Assembly: GCA_029204225.1 (NCBI GenBank)
Contig: CM055101.1
Coordinates: forward strand, 30,472,519-30,536,518
Direction of reading: 5' to 3'
Source: Diphasiastrum complanatum
Lineage: Eukaryota > Streptophyta > Lycopodiopsida > Lycopodiales > Lycopodiaceae
Length of the DNA: 64,000 nt
A program made the position numbers and the translations under genes. Below the pieces are notes generated by a model. The model had not been told where the DNA came from. It saw nothing but the letters and a program-made list of their open reading frames with translations, and did no database searches. How positions within the stretch are numbered: the first letter of the stretch is position 1; every line of letters starts with the position of its first letter. Below, piece by piece: positions 53,641 through 64,000 of this stretch.

Positions 53641-54399
53641 CGGATCCACAAATCAATGTATGGTGATAGGTAGTTTCTTGAAATCTCTTGGAAGGATGTT
53701 ACACATCCTACTCCTCATACTAAATTTAGGTCATAATTTGAGGTCCCATGCCTACTTTGACCTAAAAGCAAATTATCATATCACCCATGTTTGGGGCCAT
53801 AAGTAAATTATATTTTAAAAAGTTTCATTCAATGCTTAGTCCAAATAAATGAGTTTCATTCAATAAGGAGTCCAAAAAAAAATATTGGCTTCATTCCACC
53901 CTAAAAATTACAAATATTCGAGTTATATTTCATGCAATTAAAAACATATGATAGACAATTATGATTAACAAAATAACCATACATGAATGGACCAAAAACA
54001 AAAATAGTCCAAGTATAGAAATATATATAAATGTACATATATATAGGCTAGAATACAAAAACTAGCTAGATCCACCAACTGAGTCCTCATTCTAGCCATG
54101 AACATCAGACTCACGGTGTTGCGATTGATGAGAGAACGTACGGTACCTGCATGCAACAAACATGAATTAGTGTTGTGAGAAATGTGGTGAGAATGAGAGA
54201 GACACTCTATGAATGTAATGAAGTTAAAATCTATTCTGAAGCCATACCTTAGAAGCTACTGTTAAATTGTTCTAGTATCGGGAGTGCTTTGTTCGAACAA
54301 TCGATCTCTAATCTACATCCATTCATTATCCAATTCTGTAGTTTTGTTTGTGTTTCTCCACAGTCAGCAAAAACACTCAGGAATCGCAACAAGCAACCG
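53641..54399 (+). repeat. Module Z, copy Z5
   Basis: Homologous to Z3 (32531-33240), starting with the RT scrap (TTTCTTGAAATCTCTTGGAA) and including the acceptor-like TGCATGCAG|GTACCGTAC on the minus strand near 54150. It is cut at 54399, where the LTR of copy D begins in its middle. Confidence 0.6.
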
Positions 54400-54840
54400 A
54401 ATGCTAGATCAACCATAAAATCAACATTCTACACACAGAAACTCAAGATATGAAGAGATAAACACACGAGATGGACATATAATCAAAAGAGAAAATTTCT
54501 CCATACAAAATGAGAATATGAAGATGATTTTTCCAAGGTTTTACAACGTTTTATAGCATCCATAGTGTCACTTGGCCACTTGCCCTAAACTTGCCCTAAA
54601 ATAGCAACTTCTAGGTACTTCACTTAAAACCTAGAAATAAATGACTAGTTTCAATGTATCTCAACTAACCAATAGTAGTAGTGCTAAATCCAACCTTATC
54701 CATTTATATACTTGTTAAAAATGTTAAGGACGCTATTTTTAGGCCTTATTTACATTAGAAAAAGTATCTCTAGGTTGAAATTTCACTTTGGCCTCCAAAA
54801 ATGTCAATAAACCAACAAAACTAATTGACAGTGTTTCACA
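54400..54840 (-). repeat. 3' LTR (truncated), copy D
   Basis: Starts TGTGAAACACTGTC at 54840 and loses its end at 54400 inside ATGCTAGATCAACC. Confidence 0.75.
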
Positions 54841-56400
54841 CTTCGTCTTCAACTAGTTTTACCACACAATTTTGATCCATCTTAAGAATGATCTCCATCC
54901 TAAGTATAGACCTCCTTTCTATGGTTTTATAGTAACTTCCATTGATACAGAGAATAGTGTCCAAATTGGATGTTTCACTATTTCTTACATCAATTTGACA
55001 CATCAAGATGTAATTAGAACATGAAGAACCAATTAGAATGTAAATGTAATGATTCCTCCATGCTTCAAACTTTGAACTCTCTGGAAAATAATAGTAACAT
55101 GGTAGTTATCATCCAATGCTTGCTTGTCTCCTCCATTTTTGTCCTTCCTTGATATGTCTTCACCATGAAAATAAATAAATGAGCTTCCATCTCCATCTTG
55201 CCATAAGCTATCATAAACACTTGATCACTTGATCATGAATGAGTGATAAAATGAGCCTCCAATAGCTTCATTTCCATCAGCAAAACCAACCAAGAATGCT
55301 AGTACAACTCCAACAATGAGATATTGCAAGACAATGTAGCTAGTTTCACCATATTTGGACAACTTGGACACCTTGCTGCTCCCATGACCTTAAATGAGTC
55401 TTCAATAACTTGCAAAAATAGATCCAAAGTATCTTTGCCACTTGACTAGCTCCTAATTGCAATCATTCCTTTTGTGTAGTTGAAACTCTTTGAGATCAAC
55501 CTCTTGATCTTGCACTTGACCATAAAAGCCATTGAAATGTTTTTTTTGTCCAGCTCCATTACTTGCATCCATTCCTTGAAAACCATCATCCACTTGCATA
55601 ACATCACCTAGACAATAAGATGAACCAAGACATTCGAGTAACGCAAAATGAGTCACTTCCACTTGCTTACCCTTCTCATCATATGTAAGCCTAGATGGCT
55701 TTTGTCTATCCCTTGAGGATATTCTTAGAAATTGACTTGGAGAAGCATCTCCACCATCACAATCCAAAGAACCGTCTTCCTCACCACCAAAATTTTAGAT
55801 TGATCAAAATCAACAACTTCAAGCTTATCCACACTCTCCTCTTCAAAGACAACATCTTAGAAATTTGAGCTTTCTTTGACTTGAGACTGTAAACCCTATA
55901 ATCTTTTCTTACTTCACTATGGCCAACAAAGATTCCCTTCAAGAATCCAAAAGATGGGTTGACATAGAAAGTCTTAGCAAAGATATTCAAATGCTCCTTC
56001 CTTGGCTTCTTACCAAAAAGAACTTCAAATGAACTCTTCTCATCCAAGTCTTCATTTGAGTACCTATTGCAAAAAAGTTAGCGCACATCAAAGCTTCACC
56101 CCAATATGACTTAGGAAGATTTGCATTCACCCTCATGGATTTGGCTCTTTCAAAAAGAGTTCTCTTACTTTCTTCCACACCATGTAGATCCTTTGGATAT
56201 GAAAGCTCCCTCTTGATCCCGTGTGCCACACAAACCTCTTTAAACTTTGTTGAAAATTCTTTATTTGCCAACTTTAAGCACTTGATCTTCATGTTGAACT
56301 GACTCTCCACAACATTCTTGAACTTGAGAAACACATCCGATATGAAATCCTCGCTCTTTAGAAGCTAAGTTCAACAATATCCACTAAATTCATGAATGCA
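54841..56400 (-). pseudogene. Integrase remnant and RT-replacing segment, copy D
   Basis: FLKFKNVVESQFNMKIKC, KCLKLANKEFSTKF, SYWGEALMC, DEKSSFEVLFGKKPRKEHL and KPSRLTYDEKGKQVEV are followed by the replacement frames (MQVDDGFQGM, GQVQDQEVDLKEF, LIVGVVLAFLVGFADG-type). RT and RNase H are absent. About 60 bp around the hydrophobic start seen in C are deleted here. Confidence 0.7.
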
Positions 56401-57819
56401 AGTCACAAACATCTTTGCTCCTCCCTCAAAGAGCTAGTACAATGCACATCCAAATGTACTAAATAAAGAGACATCTTAGATCTTGTGTTAGATCTAAAAA
56501 TAGACAACCTTTGTGACTTTGACATTGAACAAAGCTCATCAACTTGCTTCTTCGGCTTCAAACAACCATGGTTAAAGCCAACAAATCCATCAAGTTTGTA
56601 GAGCTCACCTTGTCCCTTGCCTTGAGCAATCAATATTCCATTCCTTTTGAACAAACAAGAATCACTGACAAATTCAACTTTGAGCCCTTTGTCAACCATT
56701 TGACACACACTAAGCACATTCTTAGAAATGGAAGGTATGGACAAAACATTCTTCAAGCTTACATTCCAATTTGTAGATGAGTGAAAAATAGGAATAGTAC
56801 CAATGCCCTTGATAACAACTTTACCACCATTGGCCATGATGATGACCTTCTTGTCTCCTTCATAAGGCACCAAAGAAGGGAAGTACTCTTTGATACATGT
56901 CATATGAAAATCTTGCTCCACTATCAATCCACCATGGATCAATATCTCCATCATTGGTTAGCAAATCAGAAGACATCAAAAAAGCATCATCGTTTGAGCT
57001 TTGATCAGCAATGCCATCCTCACCAAAAATGAAATTGCCTTGATTCTCATCTCTCTTTTTCATGAGGCAATCACATGAAAAATGCCCTTTGACTCCAAAA
57101 TAAAATCATTTTTGCTTGGATCTATGTTTCTTCTTACCAACAAAAGTAGAAGGCTCACCTTGTTCTTGATCCTTTGACCACTTGCTTTTGCCTTTGCTCT
57201 TGAACTTGCCCCTTGAGAACATAGCCTCCTCCTCTCCAACTTGAGAAACGGAAGTAGATCCTTATCTTTATAGAGGCCTCAACTCCTCATTCACCAAGAT
57301 CTCTTGCAAATCCATCATACTTGGCAAAGTCTTTTGAATAGAAAAAATTGAACAAGATTAGCATGATCATCCAACAAGCCATTATGAACAAGTTCTACTT
57401 CCTTAATGCTTTCATCAATACATGCTAATGAATGCTTTAACCCTCAAAAAAAAAGCAAAAGAGATTTCATCCTTCTTTTGCATACATTGAAAGATTTGTC
57501 TCCTAAGGGTTATTACCCCTGATGTAGACTCATAAAACTTCTTCAAAGCTTTCCAAGCCTCACTTGATGAAGTAAACTTACCAACTTCCTTGAGAAGTCC
57601 ATTAGTCACATTCATCTTGATCACATGTCAAGCTTTCTTTGCCCTCTTGTCATACCTCAATTGTTCTTGAGGTGCCAAAGCTCTCTCATCCACACCTACA
57701 ACAATATCCATCAAATCATTCATCTCAAGAAAAGATTCCATCCTCACCTCCCAAGTAGAATAATTTGTTGAGGTAAGCCTATCATTGCCTTCCAACATGA
57801 AGCCACTTGAGATTTCCAT
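56401..57819 (-). pseudogene. Gag, protease and early integrase frames, copy D
   Basis: ATG at 57819: LTSTNYSTWEVRMESFLEMN, a stop near 57627, MIKMNVTNGLLKEVGKF, a damaged middle, then the zinc-knuckle region (57060-57130, first half altered). WWIDSGARFSYDM follows with the family frameshift, then GGKVVIKGIGTIPIF and ELCSMSKSQRLS (zinc-finger segment deleted). The breaks match those in A and B. Confidence 0.7.
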
Positions 57820-58388
57820 GTTGCAATGATCTGATCTTATCTTTGAACCTGTTCCAATGCACTAAGCACTCCCTTTAAAATCAACAAATGAAACCTAAGA
57901 AGAAATTACAAAGATATGGACACAATATAGTCTCTCCATTTTCTCTTTCTAGCAAATCCTAGCACATAGAATCTTGATTTCTTGATCACAATAGATCTAA
58001 GCATAATATGATGAACTTTTGCCAAAACCTAAGATTTAAAGACACTCTTGTAAAAATCCAGAAACTTAAAATCAAGAGATCCTATCAAATTTAGGGTTAC
58101 TCCAAAAATGCAAAATATTGAATCAAACAAAATCTATATGCAAAAGCTAGAATCTAGATAGCTCATCTAATAGAATGTACCATCCACAATGATGTGAAAC
58201 TTTTTTCTCCACATTCTAGTGAGTGGTTTAAAAAATTGGCCATCTACAAGTGTTTTGACCTAAAATGACTTTAAGATCACAAAGATCCAAACTCTCTACT
58301 TGAAACTAAAAGATTTGAGCTAGAAACACCTCCAAATCCACATAAAATTCATGGCGCCCTCAAATCCACCAACTTTGGCCTGCAACCT

Positions 58389-58400
58389 GCTCTGATACCA
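58389..58400 (-). promoter_or_regulatory. Primer-binding site, copy D
   Basis: TGGTATCAGAGC on the minus strand, next to the CACA end of the LTR remnant. It is a perfect match to the consensus, unlike copy B. Confidence 0.8.
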
Positions 58401-58505
58401 TGTGTATAACATATCCAAAACACACACTAGTGGATCAACAAGATCTTGGACCAACTTGCTTGCACATCCGGCAATAGCTAGAACATAGAAATCACTACTT
58501 TATTT

Positions 58506-58867
58506 ACTCTTGTGAAAACGAGTACAAGGCATTGACTTCAACAACCAAAGAACTCCTATGGCTAAGAAGACTTTTGGTGGAGCTTCAAGTGCTAAAGGCC
58601 GAGGAGGTCCCTTGCATCTATTGTGATAATCAAGCTTCTCAACAAATTGCTACCAATCCAATCTTCCATGCTAGAACAAAGCATATTGAGATAGCTCATC
58701 ACTTTGTGAGGGAAAAGGTGCAATCCAAGGAGGTTCAACTTCATCATGTGCCATCATCCGAGTGCATAGCTGATATCTTAACCAAACCTTTGGCTAAAGA
58801 TTCATTTTTCAAGTTAAGAGATGCTCTTGGAGTTATAAATAGATGTACATTAGACTTGCTAAGTTAG
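58506..58867 (+). pseudogene. Copia RNase H C-terminus (end of split element)
   Basis: EYKALTSTTKELLWLRRLL, IYCDNQASQQIATNPIFHA, KHIEIAHHFVREKVQ, HHVPSSECIADILTKPL, ending LDLLS and TAA. It is in order with the 3' LTR that follows and reads as the last part of an RNase H domain. The remainder of the polyprotein is absent; the matching gag is at 36856. Confidence 0.88.
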
Positions 58868-58880
58868 AAGTGAGGATGAG

Positions 58881-59719
58881 TGTTAAACATATCACTTCCA
58901 ACTTCATTTACCTTGTAGATCTCAAGTTAATTGATCTTGATAGGGTCACACGTGTGAAGTCTGTTCCCACGTGTGAGAGAATGTACAAAAGTCACTTTTA
59001 TAAAGTTAGATTGATCAACACTAGTGTGAAATTGACCTTTGAGTAGAATCTTGAAAATGGTCAAATTGGTCAAACTTTGTGTAAATAGATTGGACTTCCA
59101 TGTGAATGAGTTATTACTCACACATGTCAAGATACCATTCACACATGTGGATAAGCTTCTAGAAGATAAGATAGGAAGATTCCATTAGATCCTATTTTAT
59201 AGGGAATATTCCTATAAATGTGGAAGACTAGCTTTTTGTTTTCTAGCCAAAGAGAATAGTCAACTTTGGGAAATGAGCACATATGGCTCCCATTGGTGGA
59301 TCTAGATGACTAGGCACTCTTCACACGTGTGAAGGCTTGCTGGATAGTATACAGCTCATGGATGTACTTGATCTATAAAGGGATCAACCAAATCAATAAC
59401 AAGTTGATGTGACATTGGCAAATTCTAGTCTTGGTTGTGTTTTCCACATTTGTCTTGAGTTTTTATGATTGGAATGCATTTGTAAGCTAATGTACTTTAC
59501 TCTGTAAACAGGCCGTACTGGTACTGTCCTCCAAACGTGTGACACCGCCCATCCATGTTTTTGATCATTTGATCCATTGCTCTTGCCTAAATCATAGTGT
59601 AAAGCATCTAGATCAAGATCTAACACCTAGAACTTGATAGATCTTTGGATTAAGCAATTAATAACTCTTAATGTTTGATAAGTACAATCATATTTGTCCT
59701 TTTTCTATGAAAATTGACA
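58881..59719 (+). repeat. 3' LTR of split copia element
   Basis: 839 bp, TGTTAAACATATC...AAAATTGACA, after a purine-rich stretch (GAAGTGAGGATGAG). It carries the palindrome TTCACACGTGTGAA at 59320-59333. The next five bases, GGGCC, equal those before the 5' LTR at 35498. It is longer than the 5' LTR, mainly through a segment near 59150-59250 that is missing at 35780-35810. Confidence 0.85.
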
Positions 59720-60505
59720 GGGCCTACGTCTCTTGATTGATCTGAAGCATTTCCATTTTCTCTACACTCGATTCTGTCTTCTATATTTGCAATGATTTAA
59801 GCACAAAGTCAATACAATTTCCACATTCTGGAATACATATTGACTTAGTATTAAGAGTCAAAGCTTATTGTTAAGTGTTTTTTTCACACTTATTCAGCTC
59901 AAATTAAATTATATTTCCTTCAAATGTTTCATATTGGTACTCTCTAGTTCACAATAGTGTTCCTTCGATTTACAGTTTTTTGGAATCAAGAGTGATGGTT
60001 ACCTTCACACTTATATAGCTCACTTTAAATTATATCTCCTTGAGATGTTTCATATTAGTACTCTCTAGTTTGCGATAGTGTTCATAGTACATGTATTTGG
60101 AATCAAGAGTGTTGCTTACCTTGGAACCTTGGCATTGGAATCCACCTTGACAGACCATGTACGCTCCAACTACCTATATAGGGTCTAAATATTCTTCTCG
60201 AACATAGATCAGGATTGATTGTCGAGGGTTGGTAAGTATCACATCTCCTTGTCCTTTATTTTTGAGGTTTGAAATCTCAGTGTTAAGCCTTTGTAGGAGT
60301 CTTCTCGAATGAATTGCTCCATTATTTTCTTATTGATATGAGCTTCCGGGAAAGGCCCATGAGGCTGATACTGTATGACTAGAGGTTTCAAACAAGTCCT
60401 TTGGCTATGCTGGCCCTTATTGTGAGATTCAGCCTCTATGAAACCCTCCCTACCTTGATTGTTTGGGTTAGGTGGTTGATAGATGAGTGGAACAAGTACT
60501 ACCAT
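59720..60505 (-). repeat. Module R, copy R4 (inverted)
   Basis: Reverse of 5428-5873 and of 37345-37780. It contains an internal tandem duplication (about 59938-60065 and 60066-60125; shared words ACTCTCTAGTT and GGAATCAAGAGTG). The minus-strand frame PLIYQPPNPNNQGREGFIE is fused to the end of copy E. Confidence 0.65.
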
Positions 60506-61100
60506 GAATGAGTGATATAATAAGCCTCCTTTAGCTTTATTTCCATCAGCAAAACCAGCCAAGAATGGTAGTATAACTCCAACATCAAAATGATGAAAAA
60601 AAATGTAGCTAGTTTCAACATTTCTTGACAATTTGCACACATTCACATGAAATTGCTCAAACATGAGATAGAAAAAGTAAAGTAAACTTGAAAAACACTT
60701 ACTTGCTACTCCTTGGACCTTACTTGAGTCTTCAAACATCTACAAAAATAGATCCACAATATCTTTGCCATTTGATTTCCCTTTCATGCTCTTGACTAGC
60801 TCAAAATTGCCAACTTTCCTTTTGTGTTGTTGAAGTTCTTTGAGATCAGCATCTTGATCTTCCACTTGACCATCAAAGTCATTGACTAAGAACTCTTTTC
60901 CAGATCCATTAGTTGCTTCCAATTCTTGAAAACCATCATCCACTTGCATACCATTAGCTAGACAAGAAGATGAACCAAGACATGTGAGTAAAGCAAATTT
61001 GTATCTTTAACTTCCTTACCCTTCTCATAATATGTAAGCCTAGATGGATTTTGTTTTTCCCTTGAGGATCTTCTTAGAACTCGACTTGAAGATGCATCTC
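60480..61100 (-). other. RT-replacing segment, copy E
   Basis: The best-preserved first part of this segment: MQVDDGFQELEATNGSGK, GQVEDQDADLKELQQHKRK, SMKGKSNGKDIVDLF, a stop, then FYLMFEQFHVNVCKLSRN, LPFLAGFADGNKAKGG. It is partly charged and partly hydrophobic. Not recognised. Confidence 0.6.
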
Positions 61101-62300
61101 CACCATCACCATTTATTGAAGCAAGCATATCACCACCAAAAATGTTAGATTCGCCAAAATAAAATCACTATAGCCAACAAATATTTCCTTCAAGAATCCA
61201 AAAGATGAGTTGACATAGAAAGTATTACCAGAGATCTTAAAATGCTCCATCCTTGGCTTCTTACCAAAAAGGACCCCATATGAATTCTTACCATCCAAGT
61301 CTTCATTTGAGTACCTATTGCAAACAAAGTTAGCACACATCAAAGCTTCACCCCAAAATGACTTTGGAAGATTTGCATTCATCCTCATGGATTTAGCTCT
61401 TTCAAATTGAGTTTTCTTCCTCTTTTCCACACCATGTAGAACCTTTGAGTTTGAATGCTCCCTCTTGATCCCATGTGCCACACAAACCTCTTTGAACTTT
61501 TTTGATAGGTCTTCATTTGTGAGCTTTAAGCACTTTATTTTGATGTTGAATTGACTCTCCACAACATTCTTGAACTTGAGAAAGACATCAAATATGAAAT
61601 CCTCACTCTTTAGAAGATAAGTCCAACAATATCTACTAAAGTCATCAATGCAAGTCACAAACATCTTTGCTCCTCCATTACACAAAGAACTAGTACAATG
61701 TACATCCAAATGTACTAAATGAAAAGGCATCTTAGATCTTGAGCTAGATCTAGAAAAAGACAAACTTTGTGACTTTGACATTGAACAAAGCTCTTGCTTT
61801 TGCCTTCAAACCATCATGGTTAGAGCCAACAAATCCATCAAGCTTCTGGAGCTTACCTTGTCTCTTGCCTTGAGCAATTCAGACTCCATTCCTTTTGATC
61901 AAGCAAAAATCACCAACAAATTCCACTTTGTGACCTTTTCAACCATTTGACACACGCTAAAAACATTCTTAGTAATGAACGATATGAACAAAACTCCCTA
62001 TTTGTAGATGAGAGAAAAATAGGAACAAGTTTATCATCATTGGCCATGTTGATGACCTTCTTCTCCCTTTCATAAGGCACCAAAAAAGTGAAGTATTCTT
62101 TGTGACATGTCATATCAAAGCTTGCTCCACTATCAATCCACCATGGATCAATATCTTCATCATTGGCTAGCAAACAAAAGATATCAAAAAAGAATCACTC
62201 AGAATTTTGCTCATCAACACCATCTTCATCAAAACTGGAATTTCCTTGTTTCTCATCTTGATCTCTATTTTTCTTGAAGCACTCACGAGAAAAATGTCAT
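61101..62300 (-). pseudogene. Protease and integrase-derived frames, copy E
   Basis: WWIDSGASFDMTCHKEYF (protease, intact core) runs to ELCSMSKSQSLSFSRSSS with the zinc finger deleted. Then comes a 222-residue open frame (61781-61113): HLVHLDVHCTSS (first Asp region), TCIDDFSRYCWTYLL, KCLKLTNEDLSKKF (second Asp lost), SFWGEALMCANFV. Confidence 0.7.
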
Positions 62301-62647
62301 TTGACTCCACAATAGAAACATTTTAGCTTAGATCTATCTTTTCTCTTGCCAACAAAAGTATAAGCCTCACCATGATCTTGCCCTTTAGACCACTTGCCTT
62401 TGTCTCTTCCCTTGAACTTGCCCTTTGAGAACATAGCCTCTTGCTCTCCAACTTGAGAAATGGAAGTAGATCCTCCTCTTGATAGATGCCTAAACTCCTC
62501 ATTCACCAAGATCTCTTGCAAATCCACTATACTTGGGAAAGTCTTTTGAATAGCAAAAATTTGAACATTAAGAACAACTTGAACAAGTTCTACTTCTTTA
62601 ATGCTTTCATCAATACATGCTAACTCATCATTAAATGCTTTAATCCT

Positions 62648-63575
62648 AGGTTTTGACAATCTGTGAGTAAATTCTTTGCGAGTTTTGCGAGTTTTATTTA
62701 CGAATGATTTCTAGAAATTCATGGCACATGGTATACTATCAAAAATATATAGGATTTATATATAATCATTTTATATTAGATAAAAACTAACCTGATTATA
62801 CCGATCGATTCTACATGTAAAAACCGGAGCACTTTTGCTTTTTTGGACCATGTCAGTCCGAGCAATAGTAAGAAAGTTATAAAAGCTCAACATTTTTTAG
62901 AATAGAAAACATTTTCCCCTTGGAATCTAAAAGGAGTAGCACGCCGGCGTGCTACCCCTTTCAAGCTCCAAGAAGAAAAAAAAATTAGCCCAAAAAACTT
63001 TGAAAGGCGATAACTTTCTTAATATTGCTTGGATTGAGATGATCCAAAAAACAAAATTGCTCCATTTTTTATGTAGAATACATTGCTGTAATAAAATTTG
63101 AGAAAAATATATAAAAATATTTATTTATTTCATCATCTCAACATAAGCTTGATAGTTAAGTTATAGCCTCCATCTAGAACATACAATAATTTTTTTTTTA
63201 TTACCAATGTTGATTTTATGATACCTATCATAGGCCTGGCCATATACCATCATGTCTTTTAATGTATGGTCGTACATCAATCCTTGGCAGTAGACAAAAA
63301 TGTTTTAGCTTGATAAATGTAAAATTAAAGTGATTAAGTTTTCTGTGTTCTCAAGGATATAACATACTATGTACAATTTGTAGACATATCTTTTAGCTAG
63401 TAAGAAAATAAACAACATGATAATGAGATTTACAAATAGATTTCACCCCCAAAAGCGAAGTAGAATAAATTTTAATAACCTAGAAAAAATGTAGCATGCC
63501 ATGTGGTATGAATTTGACATAAAACACTAAACTCGCAAAACTCGCAGATAATCTACTCGCAAAATGCCAAACCCC
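62648..63575. mobile_element. Mutator-like non-autonomous DNA transposon
   Basis: 928 bp inserted in copy E gag. Flanking 9-bp direct repeat TTTAATCCT (62639-62647 and 63576-63584). Terminal inverted repeats of about 48 bp match at most positions; both arms contain TTTTGCGAGTTT preceded by TGAGTA/CGAGTA. No open reading frame supports a transposase, so it depends on an enzyme from elsewhere. A 9-bp duplication with long inverted ends is typical of the Mutator superfamily. The uninterrupted gag of copy B (21258-21285) shows the empty site. Confidence 0.85.
62805..63085. repeat. Foldback core with 20-bp perfect palindrome
   Basis: Arms of about 140 bp (ATTCTACAT ... and reverse) meet at the perfect palindrome GTAGCACGCCGGCGTGCTAC (62936-62955). 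The arms are imperfect but clearly paired: AAGAAAG near 62870 with CTTTCTT near 63015, and GGAGCA with TGCTCC. Confidence 0.8.
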
Positions 63576-64000
63576 TTTAATCCTCAAAATAAAAGCATGA
63601 GCACTTTCATCCTTTTTTTGCAAACATTGAGAGATTTGCCTCCTAAGGGTTAGTACCCTTGATGTAGACTTGGACTCATAAAGCTTATTCAAAGCTTCCC
63701 AAGCCTCACTTGATGAAGTATACTTGCCAACTTCCTTGAGAAGTTCATTTGTAACATTCATCCTGATCACATGAAGAGATTTCTTTGCCCTCCTATCATA
63801 CTTCAATTTTTCTTGAGGTGCAAAGGTATTTCCTGCACACCTATGACAATGTCCATCAACTCATTCATCTCAAGAAGAGACTCCATTCTCACCTTCCAAG
63901 TAGAATAGTTGCTTGAAGTAAGCCTATCATTGCTTTCCAACAAGAAGCCTCCATTTGTAGCCATGTTGTAATGACTTGATCTTCTCTTTCAACCTATTCC

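Larger units (their letters stand above)
54400..58502 (-). mobile_element. RT-less copia family, copy D
   Basis: Minus strand: a remnant of the 5' LTR (58502-58401), a primer-binding site (58400-58389, TGGTATCAGAGC), leader, gag from 57819, protease and integrase remnants, the RT-replacing segment, and a 3' LTR cut short (54840-54400). Both LTRs are truncated at their outer ends by junctions, so no target duplication can be read. It shares the protease frameshift with A and B. Confidence 0.8.
60480..63964 (-). mobile_element. RT-less copia family, copy E (runs off the window, 3'-truncated)
   Basis: Minus strand from the gag ATG at 63964. It differs from A, B and D in having an unshifted protease (WWIDSGASFDMTCHKEYF), so it is an older or separate branch. 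It shares with them the missing integrase zinc finger, the lost second catalytic Asp and the RT-replacing segment. It ends at about 60505 in module R without a 3' LTR. A 928-bp DNA transposon splits gag. Confidence 0.75.
62301..63964 (-). pseudogene. Gag, copy E, interrupted by DNA transposon
   Basis: From 63964: MATNGG, NYSTWKVRMESLLEMN, MNVTNELLKEVGKYTSSS, AHAFILRIK. The DNA transposon (63575-62648) follows, then RIKAFNDELACIDESIKEV, DLQEILVNEEFRHL, GKFKGRDKGKWSKG and CFYCGVK. After CFYCGVK a stop breaks the zinc knuckle. Unlike A and B there is no stop after EEFR. Confidence 0.75.

Noticed and set aside
60239-60739. 166-residue frame on the minus strand
   Set aside because: It is a chance fusion of the RT-replacing segment of copy E with module R, not a single protein.
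1-64000. tRNA or rRNA genes, CRISPR arrays, bacterial operons
   Set aside because: None seen. The repeats present are LTRs, modules, microsatellites and tandem duplications. tRNA-like words at primer-binding sites are the 12-base primer sites only.

Overview
The window is a piece of land-plant nuclear DNA, AT-rich, packed with long terminal repeat (LTR) retrotransposons of the Ty1/copia type. Evidence for a plant: primer-binding sites of the plant copia type (TGGTATCAGAGC), GT-AG introns, and a TPD1-like (TAPETUM DETERMINANT 1) secreted cysteine-rich gene. I cannot name the species from sequence alone. Only one gene looks intact and host-derived, the TPD1-like gene at 43766-44487 (minus strand). 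Nearly everything else is mobile DNA, much of it broken and re-copied as segmental duplications.

Layout. 1-2770: two overlapping remnants of an intron-containing coiled-coil / possibly RNase H-like gene family (minus). 2900-5870: reversed copia RT-RNase H, then repeat modules Z and R. 5874-9152: RT-less copia copy A, followed by promoter-like module X1 (9153-10440). 10616-11405: copia gag remnant (minus). 11430-14339: a second remnant of the coiled-coil family (minus). 14340-16680: copia RT-RNase H, gag and integrase pieces (plus). 16681-17198: 3'-truncated TPD1-like copy (minus). 17336-19640: AT-rich spacer with microsatellites and a polypurine tract. 19640-24567: RT-less copia copy B, complete with LTRs and target-site duplication (TSD). 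24568-32530: module X copies, one split by a young, almost intact copia element (25620-31478). 33546-35215: reversed copia fragment and LTR. 35498-59719: two halves of one copia element (LTRs with matching GGGCC flanks) enclosing about 21 kb of other material. That material comprises a tandemly duplicated copia array (37.8-43.6 kb) with a foldback element, the TPD1-like gene, RT-less copies C and D, and a degenerate copia at 47.8-52.2 kb. 59720-64000: module R and RT-less copy E, whose gag is split by a 928-bp Mutator-like element.

The most unusual system is the RT-less copia family (copies A-E). These copies keep Gag and an integrase-derived frame but have lost reverse transcriptase, RNase H, the integrase zinc finger and a catalytic Asp. 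In place of RT-RNase H they carry about 0.85 kb of unrelated sequence. Their LTR ends, core promoter and pre-PPT end resemble the nearly intact copia at 25620-31478, which makes that lineage a plausible helper. The second is the coiled-coil/RNase H-like gene family, which I could reconstruct across stops and introns in two diverged copies.
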